DNA of 20,415 nucleotides from a virus: IMG/VR virus record IMGVR_UViG_3300035698_002706, positions 1-20,415 of that record. One strand, written 5' to 3'. Positions 1-7,195 of this stretch are shown piece after piece (position 1 is the first letter of the stretch; every line of letters starts with the position of its first letter). The position numbers were made by a program, and so were the translations under genes. Under the pieces are notes generated by a model. That model was not told the DNA's origin. It worked only from the letters and a program-made list of their open reading frames with translations, and did no database searches.

Positions 1-75
1 CTGAATTTTGTTTTGAACGGGGAACATTTCCAGGTGACCGTCAAACCTATCGAACACCATGTCCGTGCCGCCTGA
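1..75 (+). CDS. C-terminal end of an unidentified protein (cut by window edge)
   Basis: Frame 1 is open from the first base to a TGA at 73-75, giving 24 residues that end HHVRAA. No start is visible, so the gene begins left of the window. It lies in the same direction as the late operon and stops 34 bases before the next start. The fragment is too short to name. It could also be chance open frame, but direction and spacing fit a real gene end. Confidence 0.4.
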   Translation: MNFVLNGEHFQVTVKPIEHHVRAA

Positions 76-109
76 TCTGCGCGCGTGACCGAAAGAGTAG
101 GCCCCTGAC

Positions 110-442
110 ATGCCAACAACCGTTCACGTCCACCACTACCGTGGCCTGGCCCAACTGCCAAAATTCGTAAGCCGTCAGTTCTCATCTGATTCCGTGGTCG
201 CGCTGCTTGAACCACCGATTAGTGGTGGAGCCAATTCGATCAGTACAAGCCAGACCACAACGACCGCGGCGCCGGCCAACACCCAGATCGCCCGTATTCA
301 GGTCGCCGACGGTGGCAAGGTCCGGTACGCCGTCATCAATGAGGCCAGTTCGGCGGTTGCTGACTCTGATAGCCCCGCCATAACCGGTGAGGCGATCATC
401 CTGTTCAACGCCGGCTGGCAACTCAGCCTGATTGAGGCCTGA
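110..442 (+). CDS. Small hypothetical phage protein, 110 aa
   Basis: ATG start, 110 residues, stop TGA two bases before the next gene's ATG (TGATCATG), so it is probably co-transcribed and translationally coupled with it. The N-terminus is histidine-rich (VHVHHYRG), followed by a Ser/Thr/Ala-rich stretch around residues 42-58. The C-terminal half alternates polar and hydrophobic residues (RIQVADGGKVRYAVI, then AIILFNAGWQLSLIEA), which suggests a small beta-rich fold. No signal peptide or membrane segment is seen. I do not recognise the family. Its place just ahead of the terminase pair is compatible with a minor virion or accessory protein, but that is position only. The minus-strand frames over it look like shadows. 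Confidence 0.6.
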   Translation: MPTTVHVHHYRGLAQLPKFVSRQFSSDSVVALLEPPISGGANSISTSQTTTTAAPANTQIARIQVADGGKVRYAVINEASSAVADSDSPAITGEAIILFNAGWQLSLIEA

Positions 443-444
443 TC

Positions 445-915
445 ATGATCTATCGCTGGGCTCCACGCTGGCAGTTTCTTGACCGGGACGACCTCCTGCA
501 CCTGTTCTGCATGTTGAGCATTCGGATATCAGGCACACAGATGGACGATCGGGAATTCCCGCCGCGGCTGAAACGTCAATTTACCAAACAGCGCAACGGC
601 TGGCGTTTCGATGGTCAAGTGAACCAACTCGAATATGACGACATTGCCTATCTGAGCAGCTTCCTGAAAATTCGGGTGCCGGCGGACGTAGCAGAGGCAT
701 CAAGCTTCTCCAGCCGGCTCCGTGTTCATCTCACGCGTGACGAAGAAACCGGCGATTACAATTGGACACCCGATCCAAGCTTCCTGGACTGCGGAGAGGT
801 GCCGCATATCCTCCCGTGGCTACAGCTTCACGTGTGTGAAACCAGGTTCAATGCCGGCACATTTCCGGCACGCCTCAAATGCCATTTCAAGGCAGACCAA
901 GCAGAGGCGGCGTAA
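445..915 (+). CDS. Hypothetical protein made of three ~50-residue repeats, 156 aa
   Basis: The protein contains three copies of one unit. Each opens with a hydrophobic stretch (residues 11-28 FLDRDDLLHLFCMLSIRI, 61-78 QLEYDDIAYLSSFLKIRV, 113-130 FLDCGEVPHILPWLQLHV) and, exactly 27 residues after the unit starts, has F-x-x-RL-(K/R)-x-(Q/H)-(F/L) (38-46 FPPRLKRQF, 88-96 FSSRLRVHL, 140-148 FPARLKCHF). Units 1 and 2 also end in an aromatic pair (WRF, YNW). No gap is needed within units; the periods are 50 and 52 residues. No known domain comes to mind. The start sits two bases after the previous stop and the gene ends six bases before the small terminase gene, so it belongs to the same transcription unit. 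Possible roles include DNA or protein binding near packaging, but nothing in the sequence proves one. Confidence 0.7.
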   Translation: MIYRWAPRWQFLDRDDLLHLFCMLSIRISGTQMDDREFPPRLKRQFTKQRNGWRFDGQVNQLEYDDIAYLSSFLKIRVPADVAEASSFSSRLRVHLTRDEETGDYNWTPDPSFLDCGEVPHILPWLQLHVCETRFNAGTFPARLKCHFKADQAEAA

Positions 916-921
916 TCTGGC

Positions 922-1539
922 ATGCCCGCCGACAAACTGACGCCGAAACAGGATCGTTTCGTCCAGGAGTACCTGATCGATCTGAACGCCACACAGGCCG
1001 CGATACGAGCCGGATACAGCAAAAAAACCGCAAAAGAGATTGGGTTTGAGAACCTGACCAAACCTCACATAGCGGCGGTAATAGCGGATCATCAGGGCAA
1101 ACAGCTTGATCGAACCGAACTTTCCGCGCGCCGTGTACTCGAGGAACTGGGCAACATCGGCCTGTCAGATGTGCGCCAGGTGTTCGACGAGCACGGGCAG
1201 ATCAGGCCGCCTAAAGATTGGCCGGATGCTTTTGCCGCGGCTGTCTCATCAGTCGAAGTGGTCGAGCGCCCAACCAATCTGAAAAACGAGGATGGAACGC
1301 CAAAAGTCGAGCTTACCTACAAGGTGAAGCTGTGGAGCAAAACCGCGGCGGTGGAAACGCTGGCCAGGCACTTTGGACTGGTTCGCCGCGACGGGCCGGC
1401 AGTGCAGATCAACAATACGACCGTGATCAACGAGGATCACCGCACCGTCGTCGTCCAGGTGAGGGACGAGCTATCGGAGTTGTTCGAGGAGACACATGGA
1501 CAGATCAAAGCTCCCGACGACGCGCAACGCCTCAATTGA
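922..1539 (+). CDS. terS: Terminase small subunit
   Basis: The protein (205 aa) opens with the typical small-terminase helix-turn-helix region: LTPKQDRFVQEYLIDLNATQ followed by AAIRAGYSKKTAKEIGFENL (about residues 6-45), the pattern of the Terminase_2/XtmA-type family. These proteins form a ring that recognises the packaging site on concatemeric DNA and regulates the large subunit. The middle (about 60-150) is a mixed, mainly helical region; the C-terminus is charged and probably contacts the large subunit. The length is normal for the family. Its last 44 bases overlap the start of the large terminase gene in another frame, so the two are probably translationally coupled. There is no strong Shine-Dalgarno before the ATG; a GAGG sits about 14 bases upstream. 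Confidence 0.9.
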   Translation: MPADKLTPKQDRFVQEYLIDLNATQAAIRAGYSKKTAKEIGFENLTKPHIAAVIADHQGKQLDRTELSARRVLEELGNIGLSDVRQVFDEHGQIRPPKDWPDAFAAAVSSVEVVERPTNLKNEDGTPKVELTYKVKLWSKTAAVETLARHFGLVRRDGPAVQINNTTVINEDHRTVVVQVRDELSELFEETHGQIKAPDDAQRLN

Positions 1540-3067
1540 ATTCTATCGGAAATTCCTGACAGGGGCGGCAGAGAAGGGCGAGGAGCACGTTCAGCAAGCA
1601 AAGCGGTGGCTTGCGCGAAACGATCTGTTCTATCTCATGGTGGCCGTTTGCGGCCGAAAGGATGTCAATCGCGACTGGCTATTCGACCGGTGCCGTGAAG
1701 TTGAAGCCGCGCCGAACGGGTTTCTTGACCTATGGGCGCGTGAACATTTTAAGTCCAGCATCATCACCTTCGGAATGAACCTGCAGGATATTCTGGCCAG
1801 CCACGGAGAGGACCCAGAACCGCGATACAACGGCCAGGAAGTCACGATCGGCATATTCAGCCACACACGGCCGATCGCGAAGGCTTTCCTGCGCCAGATC
1901 AAAAACGAGTGCGAACAGAACCAGACACTGAAGGATTTGTTCCCGGATGTGGTCTGGGCCTATCCGAAGTCAGAAAGCCCGAAATGGTCCGAGGACGAGG
2001 GCCTTGTCTTCAAACGGAAGGGCAACCCGAAAGAAGCGACAATAGAAGCTTGGGGCCTGGTAGACGCGCAGCCCACATCAAAGCACTTCCAGGTGCTGTG
2101 CTACGACGACATCGTGACCAAGGAATCGGTCACCTCGGAAATGATCAAGAAGACGACCGAGGCATGGGAACTGTCCACAAACCTGGGCACGGAAGGCGGT
2201 GTTTCCAGGTACGCCGGCACCCGATACGCGGCATTCGACACTTACTACACGATGATGGAACGGGGCGTCCCCAGCCGCGTGCATGCTTGCACATCGGACG
2301 GATCGGAGGACTGGTCGAAGTCGGTGCTCATGAAGCCGGAAACACTGGCGGAAAAACGGAGAAAGCAGGGCGTCTATACATTTGGCGCCCAGATGCTGCT
2401 GGATCCAACAGCGGACAAGACTCAGGGGTTCCGCAAGGAATGGCTGAAATACTGGCCTTGCGAGAGTTTCGCCGGTCTGAATTTCTACATTGTGGTCGAT
2501 CCGGCCAGCAAGAAAAAGAAGGACAGCGACTGGACGGCCATGTGGGTCGTCGGCGTCGGTGGCGATGGCAACTGGTACATCTGCGACGTGATCCACGATC
2601 GCCTGAACCTGACAGAGCGCGCAAAGGCCTTGATGGGCCTGCACCGCAAGTGGCGCCATTTCGGGCCGATCAAGGAAGTAGGCTACGAGCGATACGGCAA
2701 AGACAGCGACATCGAGCATATCGAGTACGTCCAGGGCGAGGACAATTACAGGTTCGACATCACGGAAGTCGGCGGCGGCATGCACAAGCATGACAGGATC
2801 CGGCGGCTTGTTCCCAAATTCGAGGATGGCCGGATCTTCCTGCCCGAATGCGGGATCATCAGGAAGAACCACGAAGGCCTGACGATCGATATCATCCACA
2901 AGTTTGTGCATGACCAATACACGATGTTCCCGGTGAGCCAGTTCGATGACCTTCTGGATAGCCTGGCACGCATGCACGATCTGCCGATCACGATCCCCGA
3001 GCCGGTCCCGGTGACTAGTCGCGGCCAGCACAGGTCGAAGCCGAGGCGGTCCGCCTGGGCGGCCTGA
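1496..3067 (+). CDS. terL: Terminase large subunit (packaging ATPase and nuclease)
   Basis: This 523-aa protein has the parts of a large terminase in order. An N-terminal ATPase carries a deviant Walker A at AREHFKSSII (81-90), with Lys and Ser in place, a Walker B at VLCYDDIVT (acidic pair 204-205), and a coupling-type motif RYAGTRY (238-244). A C-terminal RNase H-like nuclease starts at YIVVDPASKK (Asp335), with further acidic candidates near GYERYGKD (397-403) and FDDLLD (483-488). It would dock on the portal, pump DNA into the procapsid and cut it. The start at 1496 is supported by GAGGAG at 1486-1491, four bases upstream, and it overlaps terS by 44 bases. The Walker A form without the usual GxxxxGK resembles T7- and N4-like terminases. 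The C-terminus is basic (SRGQHRSKPRR). Confidence 0.95.
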   Translation: MDRSKLPTTRNASIEFYRKFLTGAAEKGEEHVQQAKRWLARNDLFYLMVAVCGRKDVNRDWLFDRCREVEAAPNGFLDLWAREHFKSSIITFGMNLQDILASHGEDPEPRYNGQEVTIGIFSHTRPIAKAFLRQIKNECEQNQTLKDLFPDVVWAYPKSESPKWSEDEGLVFKRKGNPKEATIEAWGLVDAQPTSKHFQVLCYDDIVTKESVTSEMIKKTTEAWELSTNLGTEGGVSRYAGTRYAAFDTYYTMMERGVPSRVHACTSDGSEDWSKSVLMKPETLAEKRRKQGVYTFGAQMLLDPTADKTQGFRKEWLKYWPCESFAGLNFYIVVDPASKKKKDSDWTAMWVVGVGGDGNWYICDVIHDRLNLTERAKALMGLHRKWRHFGPIKEVGYERYGKDSDIEHIEYVQGEDNYRFDITEVGGGMHKHDRIRRLVPKFEDGRIFLPECGIIRKNHEGLTIDIIHKFVHDQYTMFPVSQFDDLLDSLARMHDLPITIPEPVPVTSRGQHRSKPRRSAWAA

Positions 3068-3087
3068 CAACAACCACAAATTATTCT

Positions 3088-3121
3088 TAGGCGCCAGGGG
3101 TGCCCCGCCACACCCGGCCTA
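3088..3121 (+). promoter_or_regulatory. Predicted stem-loop in the leader of the next gene
   Basis: The 78-base gap between terL and the next gene can fold. TAGGC (3088-3092) pairs with GCCTA (3117-3121), and GGGTG (3098-3102) pairs with CACCC (3111-3115). A competing fold pairs GGCG (3090-3093) with CGCC (3106-3109). No T-run follows, so it is not an intrinsic terminator. It could be an mRNA stability or processing element that raises expression of the downstream virion gene. Confidence 0.35.
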
Positions 3122-3145
3122 GACCCACGTAAGGTTGAAACAGCC

Positions 3146-3634
3146 ATGTACGAGATGACGATTACACCGTCGGCCTCATTCACGAGGCCTGCGAACACGA
3201 CAGCCTATGGCGCTGGTGACCTGGTCGCCAATTCTGCGACGTCCGGCGAAGTCGTGCCCATGGAGTTCATGGTGTCGAAGTTGAGCCATGGGCGGGGGAA
3301 AGCCCGGCGAGCCCGGTTGCATAAGAACGACGCGACGACGACCAACGCTTCATTCACGCTGCACCTGTTCACGGCAGCGCCGACTGTGACGAACGGCGAC
3401 AATGGCGCCTTGGCCGTGTCGACAGCGGCCGCCTATCTGAGCGCGGTGGCGATCGACATGACGTCTGGTGCGTTTGCCGGCACCAGTGACCTGATCGACT
3501 TCGCCGCGGTCAATCCTGAAATCAATTTCGACCTGGAGAGCGGCCGGAAGATCTACGGCCTCCTGGAAGCGGAAGCGGCCTACGTCCCAGCCTCCGGTGA
3601 GGTGTTCACCGTCACCCTGGAAATCGAAGGCTGA
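3146..3634 (+). CDS. Small virion-associated protein, 162 aa (hypothetical)
   Basis: The protein starts MYEMTITPSASFTRPANTTA and continues with YGAGDLVANSATSGEVVPM. The phrase 'FTRP(A)NTTAY..GDLVA' is one I recall from small phage proteins encoded beside terminase, portal or capsid genes, annotated as hypothetical or structural. The rest is beta-rich with a predicted low-charge core (FTLHLFTAAPTVTNGDN, then GRKIYGLLEAEAAYVPASGE and a final TVTLEIEG). No signal peptide or membrane segment is seen. It lies between terL and the portal gene, five bases before the portal's GTG, so it is expressed with them. A decoration or head-surface protein is plausible. Only a weak AAGG lies upstream, 11 bases from the ATG, so the start is probable but not certain. 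Confidence 0.75.
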   Translation: MYEMTITPSASFTRPANTTAYGAGDLVANSATSGEVVPMEFMVSKLSHGRGKARRARLHKNDATTTNASFTLHLFTAAPTVTNGDNGALAVSTAAAYLSAVAIDMTSGAFAGTSDLIDFAAVNPEINFDLESGRKIYGLLEAEAAYVPASGEVFTVTLEIEG

Positions 3635-3639
3635 TCGGC

Positions 3640-5640
3640 GTGGCGGATCCGCTGCTTACGCATGCCGACGAGGGTTTGACCGGTATGGCGCCGGACCCGG
3701 ACAGCCGGGAGGCTGGAAACTCCAAAAGGGCGTTGTTCCGGCGCCTCAAACGGGACGTGATCACCGACCTTAGGAACTCGGCAGAATGGCGCAGGGAGGC
3801 GCGAGAAAATTACGACATGTTCGCGGGCAAACAATGGTCAAAGGCAGAGGAAGGCGACATTTCGGATTCCGGCAAGGTGCCGATCATCTTCAACCGCATC
3901 CTGTCCGTCATCAAAGCCGTTGCCGGGCATGAGATCAACAACCGCCATGTGCAGAAGTTCTTTCCGCGGGGTGTGGAGGACACGGCCGCCAATGAGGTTC
4001 TGAACGCCGCGTCCAAATGGATGGGCGATATTTGCGATGCAGAGGATGAGGAGTCAGACGCGTTCGAAGACACCACCATCTGCGGCATGGGTTGGACGGA
4101 ACATTTCCTGAGCTACGATGAGGACCGGGAAGGCAAGTATCAGGAGGTCCGCACTGATCCGCTGGAAATGGCTTGGGATTCCTCGGCGAAGCGCAAGAAC
4201 ATTGTTGACGCCGAACGCATCCACCGAATTCGCCGTGATGTGAAAGTCACCAAAGCGCGGCAGATGTTCCCGGGTAAGCATGACATTGAACTCGACGCAA
4301 GCTGGGTGATCGGGGAAAGCGACGGGCAGGATCCAGTCCCGATCGAGGAACGCCGCGAGCACCGGTCCGGATTGTCTGAGGGGCCGGGTTTCGGCGAAGA
4401 AAAGAAAATCACTCTGGTCGAGACTCAGTGGTGGGAGCACGAACCTTATTATCTTGTTGCGGCTGGTGGCGAGCCGATCGAGATGGACGCTTCGAAGTTT
4501 CAGACGTTCAAGACCCGGGCAAAAGATATCGGGTTTGCATTCGAGTCCATTCGCCTGCAGCGAAAGGTCTTTCACCGGGCGTTTCTGGGCGCGACCGGCA
4601 TTCTGGAGCAGCACGAGTCACCGGCCGGCAACAGCTTTACTTACACCTGCATCACCGGCGAACGCGATCGCAACGCCAAGAAATGGTTTGGCCTGGTCCA
4701 GGTCATGAAGGATCCGCAGAAGTTCTCCAACAAATGGCTGTCGAACACCCTGCACATTCTGGACACGACCGCCAAGGGCGGGCTCATGGCCGAGGAGGAT
4801 GCTTTCGAGGATCAGCGCCAAGCAGAAGATAGCTGGGCGCAGCCTGATGCCATCACATGGTTAAAGAAAAAGGCGCTGCAGGAAAACAAGATCAAGGAGA
4901 AAACCGCGGGCCAATTCCCAGTCGGGTATTTCCAGCTTTCGCAAGTCGCATCCAGCGCCGTGCTGGACGTTGTCGGGATCAACCTGGAATTCCTCGGTAT
5001 GGTCGACCGGAACCAGCCCGGCATTCTCGAGGCTCAGCGCAAACAGGCTGCCGTGACAATCCTGGCGACCCTGTTCAACAATCTGAGGCGGTTCCGGAAA
5101 GGTGTTGGCAGGATCCGTCTGCATTTCATCCAGAATTACATGTCAGATGGCCGTTTGGTCCGGGTGGTTGGGCCGATGGGCGCCAAATCGGTTCCTCTGG
5201 TCAAAGACAAGACACTCGGCCGCTACGATGTGGTGATCGACGAATCCACGTCCGGCATCAATCAGAAGGCGGAAACATGGGCAATCCTGACTTCCATCCT
5301 ACCGCTGATAAAGGAATTCATCACACCTGAAATCCTGATGCTGGTCCTGAAATATTCGCCACTGCCGGCAAGCCTTCTGGCTGAGATCGAAGCCATGGTT
5401 ACGGAAGGTGGGGAAGATCCGCAAGCCGAACAGCAACGCAAGATGATCACACAGCAGATCGTCACGGCGCTGGAAAAGGACAAGGCATCGACTGCCAAGG
5501 ATCAGGCATCAGCACAGAAACTCACTGCCGAGGCGGCCAAGACGGTCGCAGAGACTGAACAGATGGGCACGGTCATCGATCCGAAGGTGCAGGACCTCCT
5601 GCGTATGGTGGGTGAAGCCGGCGGTGCCCAAGCCGCATAA
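3640..5640 (+). CDS. Portal protein (P22-like portal family)
   Basis: This 666-aa protein matches the P22-like portal pattern. A helical N-terminus (residues about 28-62, ending in NYDMFAGKQW) precedes PIIFNRILSVIKAVAGHEIN (81-100), the 'N-R-I-...-G-x-x-x-N-R' signature of these portals. A long stem and wing region follows, and then an Ala/Gln/Lys-rich helical C-terminus (about 575-650) that may form the barrel or a coiled coil. Twelve copies would form the channel at one capsid vertex where the terminase docks and the adaptor and nozzle later attach. The start is GTG at 3640, five bases after the previous stop, with GAAGG nine bases upstream; no better ATG is available before the conserved region. 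The length is close to P22 gp1 (about 725 aa). The order terL, portal, scaffold, capsid supports the call. Confidence 0.88.
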   Translation: MADPLLTHADEGLTGMAPDPDSREAGNSKRALFRRLKRDVITDLRNSAEWRREARENYDMFAGKQWSKAEEGDISDSGKVPIIFNRILSVIKAVAGHEINNRHVQKFFPRGVEDTAANEVLNAASKWMGDICDAEDEESDAFEDTTICGMGWTEHFLSYDEDREGKYQEVRTDPLEMAWDSSAKRKNIVDAERIHRIRRDVKVTKARQMFPGKHDIELDASWVIGESDGQDPVPIEERREHRSGLSEGPGFGEEKKITLVETQWWEHEPYYLVAAGGEPIEMDASKFQTFKTRAKDIGFAFESIRLQRKVFHRAFLGATGILEQHESPAGNSFTYTCITGERDRNAKKWFGLVQVMKDPQKFSNKWLSNTLHILDTTAKGGLMAEEDAFEDQRQAEDSWAQPDAITWLKKKALQENKIKEKTAGQFPVGYFQLSQVASSAVLDVVGINLEFLGMVDRNQPGILEAQRKQAAVTILATLFNNLRRFRKGVGRIRLHFIQNYMSDGRLVRVVGPMGAKSVPLVKDKTLGRYDVVIDESTSGINQKAETWAILTSILPLIKEFITPEILMLVLKYSPLPASLLAEIEAMVTEGGEDPQAEQQRKMITQQIVTALEKDKASTAKDQASAQKLTAEAAKTVAETEQMGTVIDPKVQDLLRMVGEAGGAQAA

Positions 5641-5658
5641 CCACGAAACGAGGACACC

Positions 5659-5835
5659 ATGGCACCCTTAAACCGAGCGGCGAAGATGTCCGCCGAGGAT
5701 CTCAAATGGCAAGCTGAGAGCGATGTTCGCACACTCATCGATGCCGAGAAGATCAAATCCGAACCCGCTCGCCTGAAACGGGCGATGGAATGCGCCAAAG
5801 AACAGCAGCAAGCACTGAAGAAGGTGGGCAAATAA
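5659..5835 (+). CDS. 58-aa helical protein between portal and scaffold
   Basis: ATG at 5659 with GAGGA four bases upstream, stop TAA at 5833-5835 sharing its last A with the scaffold ATG (TAATG). The product starts MAPLNRAAKMSAEDLKWQAE and continues with a stretch rich in Lys, Glu, Ala and Leu, ending KEQQQALKKVGK. It should be almost entirely alpha-helical and is weakly amphipathic. No membrane segment. Small proteins of this kind occur next to scaffold or portal genes in phages, but their role is not known to me. A scaffold cofactor or assembly chaperone is possible. The good ribosome site, the tight spacing and the overlap make it a real gene despite its size. Confidence 0.75.
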   Translation: MAPLNRAAKMSAEDLKWQAESDVRTLIDAEKIKSEPARLKRAMECAKEQQQALKKVGK

Positions 5836-7019
5836 TGGTCGACAAAGGTGGCGACACCCTCAACCGCGAAGACTTCGATCTGATCACTGGCATGGACCAG
5901 GATCCGGATATGCCGGAATTTCTGCGAGGCAGTTCGGATGAATTGACCGCTGACGAAATGCAACTTCTGGAGGCCGATAAGCGAGGCGAAACCCTTGAGG
6001 AGCCAGGCGATGGCACGACCCAAACCGAAACCGAAACCTCGACCGAGGCCGAAACCGGGTTACTGAACGAGCAGGGTGCCGAAGGTGATCAGGAGAACGC
6101 CGACGGCCAGGGCGACGATGACGACGTCGATGCGGACGGCAAGCCAAAGATGGTCGACCACCGCGCTTTGCACAAAGAACGCGAAGGGCACAAAACGACC
6201 AAGAAGGAACTGGCTGAATGGCGGGACAAGTTTTCCCGACTTGAAGGCAGGATCGACGCTCTGCAAGACCTGGGCAAAGCAGGTCAGTCCAAGGGCGACG
6301 GCGACGAGGCCACCGAGAGTGCCGACGAAGACCCGATGCCGGACGCCGAAGAGGATATTTTCGGGTATGCGAAATGGCAGGGCCGAAGGATCGAACGATT
6401 GGAAGCGGCCAATAAGCAAACCGCCGATACGGTCGCAGAAGGCCAACGCCAAACAGCAACCGCCACAGAGAAGACCGAGATCGTTCGAGCGTTCCAGCAG
6501 GACGCCCAAACATTTTCGGGCGAAACCCCCGAATTCGCGCAGGCCTACACGTTCCTGGTTGCGTCTCGGACCAACGAACTCAAGAGATTGGGCTACACGG
6601 ATCCGAAGGAACAGGTTGCCAAAATAAATGAAGACGAGATGTCGATCGTTAGAACAGCGATCGCGAATGGCGAGAGCCCGTCCGAGATCCTGTATGAACT
6701 TGCCCGAGAACGTGGGTTCCAGCCGGGTTCGACATCGGAACAACAGAACTCCGAAACAAAAACCGATGCGGCCGCTCAGTCGGAAACCTCAAGCCAAAAC
6801 GCCAAGGGAGCCGACACAGCCACAACGAAGGCCCAGTCGGGCGCCAAGACAATCGAAGATCTCAAAAAGGCCCAGAACGCCGCCATGTCGCTTTCCAGCG
6901 CTGGTGGAGCGGACGCCTTGGAGATCACCGCAGAATCATTGATCGCCATGAGCGACGAACAGTTTGATGCATTCTACGCAAAGCACAAAGCCGAGGTAGA
7001 CCGCGTCATGGGGAAATAG
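5835..7019 (+). CDS. Capsid scaffolding protein
   Basis: The start chosen is ATG 5835 (MVDKGGDTLN), which overlaps the stop of the 58-aa gene; an upstream ATG at 5790 lies inside that gene and is less likely. The 394-aa product is very acidic and low in complexity at first (residues about 45-110, rich in Thr, Glu, Asp, Gly). A charged helical stretch follows with coiled-coil character (HRALHKEREGHKTTKKELAE, then KFSRLEGRIDALQDL). A Gln/Thr/Ala-rich linker leads to a compact helical end (ITAESLIAMSDEQFDAFYAK). This architecture is typical of phage scaffold proteins: an unfolded acidic part, a helical oligomerising part and a C-terminal capsid-binding helix pair. It would guide coat assembly around the portal and then leave or be degraded. 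Its position directly before the major capsid gene supports the call; there is no protease domain. Confidence 0.8.
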   Translation: MVDKGGDTLNREDFDLITGMDQDPDMPEFLRGSSDELTADEMQLLEADKRGETLEEPGDGTTQTETETSTEAETGLLNEQGAEGDQENADGQGDDDDVDADGKPKMVDHRALHKEREGHKTTKKELAEWRDKFSRLEGRIDALQDLGKAGQSKGDGDEATESADEDPMPDAEEDIFGYAKWQGRRIERLEAANKQTADTVAEGQRQTATATEKTEIVRAFQQDAQTFSGETPEFAQAYTFLVASRTNELKRLGYTDPKEQVAKINEDEMSIVRTAIANGESPSEILYELARERGFQPGSTSEQQNSETKTDAAAQSETSSQNAKGADTATTKAQSGAKTIEDLKKAQNAAMSLSSAGGADALEITAESLIAMSDEQFDAFYAKHKAEVDRVMGK

Positions 7020-7195
7020 TCCCCACTTCCGCCACGGGGGCGCAAGCCCGTTACGGTTGAGCCACCGTTATCAGCTCGACTCCGGCAGAGCACCGTATCC
7101 GCTCAGGTCCACGCCCGACCTACAGGCGTTCCGTCTGCCCTGGACGTCAATCAGCGCGCCAAACCCAAAATCTTCACAAATCTTAGGAACCACAA
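7020..7195 (+). promoter_or_regulatory. Non-coding, structured leader of the capsid gene
   Basis: This 176-base gap holds no convincing gene. Two adjacent stem-loops lie near its left end: ACGGG (7034-7038) with CCCGT (7047-7051), which can instead form GGGC-GCAA-GCCC with a GNRA loop, and ACGGT (7053-7057) with ACCGT (7064-7068). Neither is followed by a T-run, so they are not ordinary terminators. Further right, AAATCTT occurs twice ten bases apart (7168-7174, 7178-7184) just before the ribosome site AGGA (7185-7188). I found no good sigma70 promoter on the + strand. The gap may act as an mRNA processing or stability element for the most abundant virion protein. Confidence 0.4.

Noticed and set aside
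1909-2793. 294-aa open frame on the + strand in another frame of terL
   Set aside because: Its product is Arg/Gly/His-rich with no domain and no ribosome site; it is a frame shadow of terL.
2078-3079. 333-aa open frame on the - strand opposite the large terminase
   Set aside because: It lies wholly within terL, which has clear terminase motifs. The frame is long only because GC-rich codons on one strand avoid stops on the other.
7057-7085. Possible -35 (TTGAGC) before the capsid gene
   Set aside because: No -10-like hexamer lies 16-18 bases downstream.
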